In this document: positions 1 to 6,294 of the stretch, piece by piece
How positions within the stretch are numbered: the stretch's first letter is position 1
Layout of the letters: every line of letters starts with the position of its first letter
NCBI GenBank assembly: GCA_021442545.1
Contig: JABUSX010000395.1
Location: 1-8,767, forward strand
Length of the DNA: 8,767 nucleotides
Source of the DNA: Eubacterium sp.
GTDB lineage: Bacteria; Bacillota; Clostridia; Lachnospirales; Lachnospiraceae
Direction of reading: 5' to 3'
Made by a program: the position numbers and the translations under genes
Notes under the pieces: generated by a model
What the model was told of the DNA's origin: nothing
What the model saw: the letters and a program-made list of their open reading frames with translations, nothing else
Database searches by the model: none

Positions 1-18
1 GCTGCACATATGTGCAGC
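1..18 (-). terminator. Probable terminator hairpin of the leftward tRNA-Leu
   Basis: Bases 1-18 form a perfect 18-base palindrome (GCTGCACA, then TA at the centre, then TGTGCAGC). It lies 13 bases beyond the 3' end of the tRNA, read leftward. A hairpin at this distance fits a rho-independent terminator. The expected U-run would fall left of base 1, outside the window, so the call rests on the stem and its position only. It could also serve, or instead serve, a gene converging from the left. Confidence 0.5.
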
Positions 19-31
19 AGCTTCCTTAGTC

Positions 32-116
32 TGCGGAGGATGGGACTTGAACCCACACGGACGTATTGTCCACTAGATCCTTAGTCTAGGTCGTCTGCCA
101 GTTCCGACACCTCCGC
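32..116 (-). tRNA. tRNA-Leu (anticodon AAG)
   Basis: The reverse strand folds into a complete class II tRNA of 85 nt. The acceptor stem is GCGGAGG with CCTCCGC, followed by discriminator A. The D stem is TCG/CGA. The anticodon stem CTAGA/TCTAG holds the loop CTAAGGA, which places anticodon AAG at 34-36. A long variable arm (GGAC/GTCC) is typical of leucine tRNAs, and the T loop is TTCAAGT. The 3' CCA is not encoded (the next bases are GAC), so it must be added by nucleotidyltransferase. The tRNA would read CUU directly, and CUC or CUA as well if A34 is converted to inosine. It is transcribed away from the dgt-dnaG-rpoD cluster from its own promoter. The leucine identity and anticodon are read directly; the modification state cannot be seen. 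Confidence 0.95.
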
Positions 117-148
117 GTTCTGCACCGGGTTCCCCGGCGACAAAAGCT

Positions 149-177
149 ATTCTATCATCTTAAGATACTGACGTCAA
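149..177 (-). promoter_or_regulatory. Sigma-A-type promoter of tRNA-Leu
   Basis: On the reverse strand the -35 box is TTGACG (177-172) and the -10 box is TAGAAT (154-149), with a 17-base spacer. This is close to the housekeeping consensus. Transcription would start near base 142, giving a leader of about 25 nt before the tRNA at 116. That leader contains a small GC hairpin (CCGGG, three-base loop, CCCGG; bases 125-137) that RNase P would remove with the leader. Confidence 0.8.
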
Positions 178-396
178 TAAATAAATCTGAAGTTGTAATT
201 GAAAAATAAACATTGAATTCGAAAATTCATGAAAAAAGTATGAATAAAAAAGGAAATTACGTTCGTACATGGTATGAGAAAACAGATAAGTGCGGGTAAA
301 AAGCAAAAAAGGTTCAGTCTGTAAGTTATTCAGATGAAGATCCGCACGTACCGGAATAATGGTTTTAGCTAAGATTACTTTTACAGGAGACAGTTT
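178..396. other. AT-rich intergenic stretch between tRNA-Leu and dgt
   Basis: No gene is supported here. The stretch is clearly more AT-rich than the flanking genes and separates the divergent tRNA and dgt. An inverted repeat lies at 215-228 (GAATT, CGAA, AATTC); it may be an operator or simply AT-rich chance. A 16-codon ATG frame at 274 has no ribosome site and is not credible. The dgt promoter should be in this region, but no -35/-10 pair with good boxes and 16-18 base spacing was found. The dgt ribosome site AGGAGA is at 385-390. Confidence 0.5.
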
Positions 397-1404
397 TTGA
401 CTATACGTGAATTGCTTGAAAAAACGGAAGAGCGTGAACTTAGTCCTTATGCATCCCAGAGCAGTTCTTCGGCCGGCAGGGATCATCCCGAAAAGGAAAA
501 TGAAGTCAGAACGGTGTATATGAGAGATCGTGACCGTATTCTGCATTGTAAGTCCTTCCGGCGTCTGAAAGATAAAACACAGGTCTTTCTGCTTCCTCAG
601 GGTGCACATTACCGTACACGGCTGATGCATACACTTGAGGTTTCTCAGATTGCACGCACTGTGGCAAGGGGACTTCGGCTGAATGAGGATCTGGTGGAAG
701 CAATCGCTCTTGGCCACGACCTCGGACATACTCCCTTCGGTCATGCAGGTGAACGTACCTTGAATCTCCTCTCATCCGTAGGATTCCGGCATTATGAACA
801 AAGCGTAAGAGTTGTTGAAAAGCTTGAAAAAAACGGAGAAGGTCTGAATCTGACCCGTGAAGTTCGTGACGGCATTCTGAACCACCAGATGAATACGACG
901 CCTGCTACACTCGAGGGACGGGTTGTTAAGCTCTGCGATAAAATCGCTTACCTTCACCATGACACGGATGATGCGGAGCAGGCCGGCATTTTCCGGGAAG
1001 AAATGATTCCTGCAGAGATCCGGCGCATACTGGGGAGCAATGTCAAAGAAAGACTGAATACACTGGTCATGGATATGATTGCACAAAGCCTGGATCAGAA
1101 TGATATCCGTCTGAGTGATGACGTTCAGAAGGCCTTCCTGGATCTGAGAGCATTGCTGTTCCGTGATGTTTATACACATCCAAAGGTGAAAAAGGAAGAA
1201 ATCAAGGTCGAACGGATGATGAAGCAGATGTTTGCGTATTACAGGGAACATCCGGAAGATATGCATGATGGTTACAGTGTTCCTTCGGAAGAAGGCGAAC
1301 CTTTGGACAGGATCATTTGTGACTATATTTCGAGCATGACCGATCAGTATTGTATTCATGTGTATAACCGCCTGTTTATACCCGAGTCCTGGGACGTTTT
1401 CTGA
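397..1404 (+). CDS. dgt: dGTPase-like deoxynucleoside triphosphate triphosphohydrolase (HD domain)
   Basis: An enzyme of this family hydrolyses dGTP or other dNTPs to the deoxynucleoside and triphosphate in the cytoplasm, controlling the dNTP pool. The protein has 335 residues. An N-terminal RTVYMRDRDRILHCKSFRRLKDKTQV-type segment (about 38-63) is followed by the HD metal site: H78 in HTLEV, H107-D108 in GHDLGHTPFGH, and D181 in LCDKIAYLHHDTDDA. The C-terminal SSMTDQYCIHVYNRLF segment is also typical of the family. The start is TTG at 397, chosen because AGGAGA at 385-390 sits six bases upstream and no better start exists. It heads a cluster with dnaG 87 bases downstream, an order common in Clostridia, which links dNTP control to priming. 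Substrate preference (dGTP alone or general dNTPs) cannot be read from sequence. Confidence 0.93.
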   Translation: MTIRELLEKTEERELSPYASQSSSSAGRDHPEKENEVRTVYMRDRDRILHCKSFRRLKDKTQVFLLPQGAHYRTRLMHTLEVSQIARTVARGLRLNEDLVEAIALGHDLGHTPFGHAGERTLNLLSSVGFRHYEQSVRVVEKLEKNGEGLNLTREVRDGILNHQMNTTPATLEGRVVKLCDKIAYLHHDTDDAEQAGIFREEMIPAEIRRILGSNVKERLNTLVMDMIAQSLDQNDIRLSDDVQKAFLDLRALLFRDVYTHPKVKKEEIKVERMMKQMFAYYREHPEDMHDGYSVPSEEGEPLDRIICDYISSMTDQYCIHVYNRLFIPESWDVF

Positions 1405-1423
1405 GCGTCCGGATTCATATTTT

Positions 1424-1465
1424 CCGAAAAAGCTGCGGAATGCAGTAACGGATGACGGTTTTCGG
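1424..1465 (+). other. Nested hairpin in the dgt-dnaG gap
   Basis: CCGAAAA (1424-1430) pairs with TTTTCGG (1459-1465). The loop between them holds a second hairpin, CTGC (1433-1436) with GCAG (1442-1445). It lies in the transcript between the dgt stop and a weak dnaG ribosome site. A short T run follows at 1471-1474 (gattttaaag), too weak to call a terminator. It may be an RNA processing or partial attenuation element; this is inference only. Confidence 0.35.
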
Positions 1466-1491
1466 CCAGATTTTAAAGAAATGGTTTTTCT

Positions 1492-3282
1492 ATGTACTAT
1501 TCAGATGAATTAATCGAAGAAGTCCGGAACAGAACGGATATTGTGACCCTGATCTCCGGGTATGTAAAACTGGACCGAAAGGGAAGTACATATTTCGGAC
1601 TCTGCCCGTTTCACAAGGAAAAAACGCCATCATTTTCGGTGAGTCCCGATAAGCAGATTTTTTATTGTTTCGGGTGCGGAGCCGGAGGCAGTGCTTTTTC
1701 GTTTATGATGCAGTATGAAAATTTCACATTCCAGGAGGCGGTTCAGAATCTGGCGGAACGTTCCGGAGTCAGACTGCCGGAAGCAGATAACAGCCGTGAA
1801 GCCAGGGAACGGGCGGACCGCAGAGAGACCTTGCTGCAGATCCAGAAAAAAGCTGCTGAATTTTATGTGAATAAACTGCTTTCTCCGGCCGGTGAAAAGG
1901 CCCGCAGTTATCTTCATAAACGCGGACTGAGTGACAGAACAATGCGTCGGTTCGGGCTTGGTTATGCCGATCATTATAATCAGGCTCTGTATACCTTCCT
2001 GAAGAAAGAAGGATATTCCGATGAGCTTCTGAGGGAAAGCGGGCTTTTCGGATATGATGAAAAGAGGGGGTTTTACGATAAATTCTGGAATCGGATTTTA
2101 TTTCCGATCCTGGATGTCAATTCCCGTGTGATTGCGTTCGGAGGACGGGTCATGGGGGACGGACTTCCTAAATATCTGAACTCTCCCGAGACAGCCGTTT
2201 TTGACAAGGGAAGAAATCTTTACGGCCTGCATGCTGCCAGACGAAGCCGGGAAAGATACATGATCCTCTGTGAAGGCTATATGGATGTGATAGCCATGCA
2301 TCAGGCAGGTTTTACCAATGCGATTGCCTCTCTCGGAACGGCTTTGACGGAAGCACAGTGTTTTCTGCTGTCACGGTATACGAAGGAAATTATCGTTTTA
2401 TATGACATGGATGAAGCCGGTATCCGCGCAGCCAGAAGAGGGATTCCCCTTCTTCGGAATGCAGGACTGACCTGCCGGGTGGCAGATCTTCTTCCTCATA
2501 AGGATCCGGATGAATTTATCCGGGAGGAAGGATCGGAAGCCTTTTCGCAGCGTCTGGAAAAGGCTGAGAACGGATTCCTGTTTCTGGTTCGTGTTGAAGA
2601 ACGTGATTATGATCTGGCGGATCCGGGAGGAAAATCGGCATTTCTGCACCGTGTTGCGGAAATGCTTCTCACAATTCCGGATGAGATCGAGAGAAACAGT
2701 TACACGGAAACATGTGCATCACGGTACCGGGTTGATCCGGATCTGATTCGTAAGCAGCTCGGAAGACTATCGTTAAAAGGAACGGAACAGCGTGTCATAA
2801 GTGTTCCGCGGACTCTGCGAAGCCGGGATGAGCAGAAACCGAGGAACCGGGAAAAGGCACAGAGGCTGATGCTGACCTGGCTGTCCGGATCGGCGGAGCG
2901 CATCCGACGGATATCCGGCATTCTGGAACCGGAAGATTTTGTGAATCCGCTCTGCAGAGAAGTGGCTGAACTTCTCTGGAAGCAGGCTTCAGAAGGGGAA
3001 CTGCATCCGGCTGCGATTATTGATCATTTTACGGAGGAAAAGGATCAGACGCTTGCGGCTTCCATGTTTCATGAGGAAGTTCCGTCGGAAAATACAGATG
3101 AGCAGGCAAAGGCCTTGTTTGATGTCTGCTGCAGAATAAAACGTGAAAGTCTGGATCTGCAGTCTGCTTCTGTCGGACAGGGAGATATGAAAACAATGCT
3201 GACAATTATGGAAGAACGGAAAAAACTGGAACAGATGCAGAGAAACGGTCCTCCTGATGTTTTCTTTGAAAATAAAGCATGA
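1492..3282 (+). CDS. dnaG: DNA primase DnaG
   Basis: DnaG synthesises the RNA primers for lagging-strand and restart replication and works with the replicative helicase at the fork. The 596-residue product has the three expected parts. The N-terminal CHC2 zinc finger has ligands C38, H41, C59 and C62 in LCPFHKEKTPSF and YCFGCGAGG. The RNA polymerase core with its Toprim fold has E261 in CEGYMDVIA, D305 and D307 in LYDMDEAG, and D338-P-D340. A divergent C-terminal helicase-binding domain runs from roughly 450 to the end. Length is normal for the family. The ATG at 1492 gives the usual MYY-DE-IEEVR start of Firmicute primases. The ribosome site is poor (AAAGAA about 11 bases upstream), which fits the low primase level known for such operons, though that is inference. 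Its stop TGA overlaps an ATG at 3279. Confidence 0.98.
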   Translation: MYYSDELIEEVRNRTDIVTLISGYVKLDRKGSTYFGLCPFHKEKTPSFSVSPDKQIFYCFGCGAGGSAFSFMMQYENFTFQEAVQNLAERSGVRLPEADNSREARERADRRETLLQIQKKAAEFYVNKLLSPAGEKARSYLHKRGLSDRTMRRFGLGYADHYNQALYTFLKKEGYSDELLRESGLFGYDEKRGFYDKFWNRILFPILDVNSRVIAFGGRVMGDGLPKYLNSPETAVFDKGRNLYGLHAARRSRERYMILCEGYMDVIAMHQAGFTNAIASLGTALTEAQCFLLSRYTKEIIVLYDMDEAGIRAARRGIPLLRNAGLTCRVADLLPHKDPDEFIREEGSEAFSQRLEKAENGFLFLVRVEERDYDLADPGGKSAFLHRVAEMLLTIPDEIERNSYTETCASRYRVDPDLIRKQLGRLSLKGTEQRVISVPRTLRSRDEQKPRNREKAQRLMLTWLSGSAERIRRISGILEPEDFVNPLCREVAELLWKQASEGELHPAAIIDHFTEEKDQTLAASMFHEEVPSENTDEQAKALFDVCCRIKRESLDLQSASVGQGDMKTMLTIMEERKKLEQMQRNGPPDVFFENKA

Positions 3283-3440
3283 ACATCATGAAAAATGTTC
3301 TGCCGGAAAATAAACCGGTAAATCCGGAAGAAACAGGCATATCTGGAAATGCATCCGGGAATCTCCGGGATATGCCGGATAAGAAGAAATATTCAGAAAA
3401 GAGAAAAAACAGGATATGGGTGAAAAGATGGATGAATTAA
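3279..3440 (+). CDS. Candidate small ORF bridging dnaG and rpoD (53 codons, speculative)
   Basis: An ATG at 3279 overlaps the dnaG stop as ATGA. The frame stays open for 53 codons to TAA at 3438-3440, just past both possible rpoD starts (3416 and 3428). The peptide would begin [13 protein letters not shown] and end in a basic, Trp-containing tail ([10 protein letters not shown]). The arrangement would suit translational coupling of dnaG, the small ORF and rpoD. No ribosome site of its own is visible beyond the coupling, no family is recognised, and a 160-base open frame in A-rich DNA can arise by chance. Confidence 0.15.
   Translation: MNIMKNVLPENKPVNPEETGISGNASGNLRDMPDKKKYSEKRKNRIWVKRWMN
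3336..3376 (+). other. Two-tier hairpin in the dnaG-rpoD gap
   Basis: GGCATATC (3336-3343) is exactly complementary to GATATGCC (3369-3376). Stacked directly on the 3' arm is a small inner hairpin, CCGG (3355-3358) with CCGG (3365-3368). The structure sits about 40 bases before the rpoD start and lacks a following U-run, so it is not a terminator. In E. coli the dnaG-rpoD junction is an RNA processing site that makes primase and sigma levels differ; an analogous role here is inference. Confidence 0.35.
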
Positions 3441-5401
3441 AAAAGACTAAGAAAAAGGAAAAGAAAGAATCGGAAAAAGTGTCGAAAATGAGCAGACAGG
3501 AAGAAAACACAGAAAATACAGAAATGGCAGAAGCAGAAAATACGGAAACAGCCGGGACCGGAAAAGCAAAACAGGCTCCCAAAAAGAAGGCTTCCGGAAA
3601 GAAGTCTGCGAAAGCAAAAAAAGAAGAGGAAAAGATTGAAGAAGAGGCAGCCGAAATGACGGAAACCACAGCAGAAGGAACTGCAGCGGAAGAAGTCCGG
3701 GAAATCAAGGAAGAAAGACCGGCTGCAAAAAAGAAACCGGTGAAGAAGAAATCTTCGAAAGCAAAAGCTGCAGAGACAGAAGCTGTGACGGAAGAAGCGG
3801 CAGAAGAAGCAGCGGAAGAAGAAACCAAGCCGGCGCCGAAGAAGAAAAGCACGAAAAGAAAGACAGCAAAAGCAAAAACAGAAGAAAAACCAGCAGAGGA
3901 CGCCGATAATGCAGCGGCGGAAGTCATAGAAGTTCTTTCGGAAAAAGAATCAGATGCGGTATCTGAGGAAAAAGATCCGCCAGAAGAGAGTGTGACAGAG
4001 GGGATTTCGGAAACAGCCGAGGAAAAACCGGAACCGAAGAAAAAAGCTTCGAAAAAGAAGAGCTCCAAAAAGAAGGCTGCCGAAGAAATTTCGGAAAAAG
4101 ATATGACGGATGAAGTGCCGCTGCCGGAAAAATCTCCGGAAGAAAATACGGATGTTCTGCCGGATGAAATGCCGGATTCGGCCGCGGAGGGAAAAAATTC
4201 CGCAAAGAAAAATACAAAAAAGAAGGCATCACAGGAAGGGACTCTTTCAGATAAGGAACAGGAGAAGAATGAAGAGGCCGGTATCGATCAGAATGTACTT
4301 CTGGAACGAATGGGACTTCTGGTGGAAACGGCCCGGTTAAACAAAAATGTCCTTGTGTATCCGGAAATCGTTGATCAGCTGAAGGATCTGCATTTGTCTG
4401 ATGCACAGACCAAAATGGTTATTTCCTATCTGGAAGAACAGAATGTTGAAGTTCTGATGATTCATCTTGACGCAGAAGGTTCCGAGGATGATCTTCTGAT
4501 CACAAAAGAAGATGCTGCGGATGAAGAAGATACGGATATCGAGAATATCGATATGTCTGTTCCGGAAGGGGTCAGTATTGAAGATCCGGTTCGTATGTAT
4601 CTGAAAGAGATCGGAAAAGTACCTCTCCTTACGGCAGACGAAGAGATCGATCTTGCCCAGAAAATGGAAAACGGAGACGAAGATGCAAAAAAACGCCTTG
4701 CGGAAGCAAATCTTCGGCTGGTTGTATCTATTGCAAAAAGATATGTTGGCCGCGGCATGCTTTTCCTGGACCTGATTCAGGAAGGAAATCTCGGACTGAT
4801 CAAGGCGGTTGAAAAATTTGATTACAGAAAAGGATATAAGTTCTCTACGTATGCGACATGGTGGATCCGCCAGGCTATTACCCGTGCAATCGCTGACCAG
4901 GCCCGTACGATCCGTATTCCGGTTCATATGGTCGAAACGATCAATAAGCTGATCCGTATTTCCAGACAGCTGCTTCAGGAGCTCGGAAGAGAGCCTGCTC
5001 CCGAAGAGATTGCAGAAGAGATGGATATGTCCGTTGAACGTGTTCGTGAGATCCTGAAGATCTCTCAGGAACCGGTCTCGCTTGAAACACCGATCGGTGA
5101 AGAAGAAGACAGCCACCTTGGAGATTTCATACAGGATGAGAATGTGCCTGTACCCGCAGATGCGGCTGCATTTACGATGCTGAAGGAACAGCTTGAGGAA
5201 GTGCTGGATACTTTGACCGAGAGAGAACAGAAGGTGATCAGGCTTCGTTTCGGACTTGATGACGGACGTGCACGCACTCTGGAAGAGGTCGGGAAAGAAT
5301 TTAACGTTACCCGTGAACGTATCCGTCAGATCGAGGCAAAGGCTTTGCGCAAACTCCGCCATCCGAGCCGCAGCCGTAAGCTGAAGGATTATCTGGATTG
5401 A
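3416..5401 (+). CDS. rpoD: Principal sigma factor RpoD/SigA with a long charged N-terminal extension
   Basis: This is the primary sigma factor, which directs RNA polymerase to housekeeping promoters. Residues 291-661, 371 residues, form a complete sigma-A. Region 1.1 is about 291-350 and region 1.2 starts at [18 protein letters not shown] (388-405). Region 2 contains [12 protein letters not shown] (432-443), [20 protein letters not shown] (451-470) and the -10-reading [14 protein letters not shown] (475-488). Region 3 is about 505-580. Region 4 has [15 protein letters not shown] (600-614) and the -35 helix [20 protein letters not shown] (631-650). Residues 1-290 are unusual: a Lys/Glu/Ala-rich low-complexity segment with five lysine-rich repeats, with no frame break. 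The start is uncertain. ATG 3416 has AGGA only one base away; ATG 3428, with GGTGA (3419-3423) four bases upstream, may be the real start and removes four residues. Confidence 0.97.
   Translation: MGEKMDELKKTKKKEKKESEKVSKMSRQEENTENTEMAEAENTETAGTGKAKQAPKKKASGKKSAKAKKEEEKIEEEAAEMTETTAEGTAAEEVREIKEERPAAKKKPVKKKSSKAKAAETEAVTEEAAEEAAEEETKPAPKKKSTKRKTAKAKTEEKPAEDADNAAAEVIEVLSEKESDAVSEEKDPPEESVTEGISETAEEKPEPKKKASKKKSSKKKAAEEISEKDMTDEVPLPEKSPEENTDVLPDEMPDSAAEGKNSAKKNTKKKASQEGTLSDKEQEKNEEAGIDQNVLLERMGLLVETARLNKNVLVYPEIVDQLKDLHLSDAQTKMVISYLEEQNVEVLMIHLDAEGSEDDLLITKEDAADEEDTDIENIDMSVPEGVSIEDPVRMYLKEIGKVPLLTADEEIDLAQKMENGDEDAKKRLAEANLRLVVSIAKRYVGRGMLFLDLIQEGNLGLIKAVEKFDYRKGYKFSTYATWWIRQAITRAIADQARTIRIPVHMVETINKLIRISRQLLQELGREPAPEEIAEEMDMSVERVREILKISQEPVSLETPIGEEEDSHLGDFIQDENVPVPADAAAFTMLKEQLEEVLDTLTEREQKVIRLRFGLDDGRARTLEEVGKEFNVTRERIRQIEAKALRKLRHPSRSRKLKDYLD
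3575..4231 (+). repeat. Five lysine-rich degenerate repeats coding part of the sigma-factor extension
   Basis: Within the RpoD N-terminus a basic motif recurs at residues 54-69 ([16 protein letters not shown]), 103-118 ([16 protein letters not shown]), 140-155 ([16 protein letters not shown]), 207-222 ([16 protein letters not shown]) and, shorter, 262-272 ([11 protein letters not shown]). The rough consensus is A/P-KKK-x-x-KKKS-x-K-K. Strongly acidic, Glu-rich spacers separate the blocks. The repeats are clear at protein level but diverged at DNA level, so this is an old or selected repeat rather than a recent slippage expansion. The pattern resembles the PKKK/AKK tails of histone-H1-like and HU-like proteins. 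Confidence 0.85.
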
Positions 5402-6183
5402 AAGCAGTCAGTAAAAGGCGGTCAGAGGGCGGCTCCTCTGCCGGATCACCGCATTTAACAGGTATATGGCAGCTTTCTGAAAGACTTCGCTGCATTGCGG
5501 ATTTTGTTTCGGAAGGTCTGGTTGTAGCAGATGTGGGAACGGATCACGCTCTTCTGCCGATCGTTCTTTGTCTGGAGGAACGGATTCCCGGGGCCGTGGC
5601 TGTCGATGTACATAAAGGTCCCCTTCAGACGGCGGCAGAACATGTGAGGGAAGCAGGCCTTGAGGACCGGATCATGCTGCGTCTTTCGGACGGACTGAAA
5701 GAAGTGAAAGAAGGAGAGGCGGAAAGTCTTGTCATCGCCGGAATGGGCGGAAAGCTGATCGTTTCGATCCTTTCGGATTCAAGAGATAAACTTCCTGCAT
5801 TCCGGGAAATGATTCTTTCTCCGCACTCGGATGCCGCGGAGGTACGCCGGGCTCTGTCGGCAGAGGGCTTCGTAATTGTACGGGAAGCTTTTATAGAAGA
5901 AGACGGTAAGTTCTATCCTGTTATAAAAACAATTCCGTCTTCAGAAAAAGAAAGAGGAAAACCGGTCGTTCCGGATGAAGCAGAGGCTGCTTTCGGTCCC
6001 TGTCTTCTCCGGGAAAAAGATCCGGTTCTGGCGCGGTGGCTGCAGAAAAAGCAGTCCCGGGACCGGGAAATTCTGGAGTCTCTTTCCGAAAACGGCAGTG
6101 TGTCTGCAGTAAAAAGAAGAGAGGAACTGGAAGCAGAAGCCAGTCTGATTGCAGAGGCTCTTGAACGGATGAAACGGGTCTGA
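5398..6183 (+). CDS. trmK: tRNA (adenine(22)-N1)-methyltransferase TrmK
   Basis: TrmK uses S-adenosylmethionine to methylate N1 of adenine 22 in the D-loop region of tRNA. The class I methyltransferase fold is visible: motif [15 protein letters not shown] (about 42-55), an acidic end of strand 2 in [10 protein letters not shown] (67-76), DGL at 98-100, and motif IV IAGMGG (113-118) followed by LSPH at 140-143. A charged helical, probably coiled-coil, tail runs from about 205 to 261, as in B. subtilis TrmK. The start is TTG at 5398, overlapping the rpoD stop as TTGA. AAGGA at 5384-5388 lies nine bases upstream. No other standard start codon lies between it and the conserved region, so about 23 basic or polar residues precede the usual N-terminus. 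The rpoD-trmK-nif3-like order matches the B. subtilis sigA region (yqfN, yqfO). Overlap implies translational coupling to rpoD. Confidence 0.93.
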   Translation: MKAVSKRRSEGGSSAGSPHLTGIWQLSERLRCIADFVSEGLVVADVGTDHALLPIVLCLEERIPGAVAVDVHKGPLQTAAEHVREAGLEDRIMLRLSDGLKEVKEGEAESLVIAGMGGKLIVSILSDSRDKLPAFREMILSPHSDAAEVRRALSAEGFVIVREAFIEEDGKFYPVIKTIPSSEKERGKPVVPDEAEAAFGPCLLREKDPVLARWLQKKQSRDREILESLSENGSVSAVKRREELEAEASLIAEALERMKRV

Positions 6184-6220
6184 CAGACGGAGCTTATGTG
6201 AATAGCGGATGTAGCGAACA

Positions 6221-6288
6221 GGTACAGGAGAAAAGATCGAACAGGAAGGGTCTTTTCATTTTAAAGACGTACCGCGTCAGGAGGTACG
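6221..6288 (+). promoter_or_regulatory. Structured leader with a ribosome-site hairpin before the nif3-like gene
   Basis: Two hairpins lie in the 111-base gap. The first pairs GAAAAGATC (6230-6238) with GGTCTTTTC (6249-6257), nine pairs with one G-U. The second pairs CGTACC (6268-6273) with GGTACG (6283-6288). The 3' arm and loop of the second contain the ribosome site AGGAGGT (6279-6285). An upstream GGTAC (6221-6225) can pair with the same GTACC (6269-6273), enclosing the first hairpin and freeing the ribosome site. The pairings are seen directly; a switch function is inference, and no known riboswitch class was recognised. Confidence 0.4.
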
Positions 6289-6294
6289 GAAAGG

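Noticed and set aside
274..324. 16-codon frame as a leader peptide of dgt
   Set aside because: It has no ribosome site, composition matches the AT-rich surroundings, and nothing links it to a terminator or antiterminator.
160..744. Reverse-strand open frame of 194 codons across the intergenic region and dgt
   Set aside because: It overlaps the conserved HD domain coding region of dgt, and its end lies in the tRNA promoter. No family is recognised.
3303..3378. Six CCGG tetramers in about 75 bases as a special repeat
   Set aside because: CCGG and CCGGA are frequent throughout the coding parts of this window, so the cluster is not clearly unusual beyond the hairpin reported.
3286..4068. Long reverse-strand open frame of 260 codons opposite the rpoD 5' region
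   Set aside because: It is the complement of the Lys/Glu-rich repeats (Phe/Ser/Ala-rich as expected), has no family resemblance, and the forward frame is certain.
4337..5362. Reverse-strand open frame of 341 codons opposite sigma-A
   Set aside because: It lies wholly opposite conserved sigma regions 1.1-4, shows no recognisable domain, and is a codon-bias shadow.
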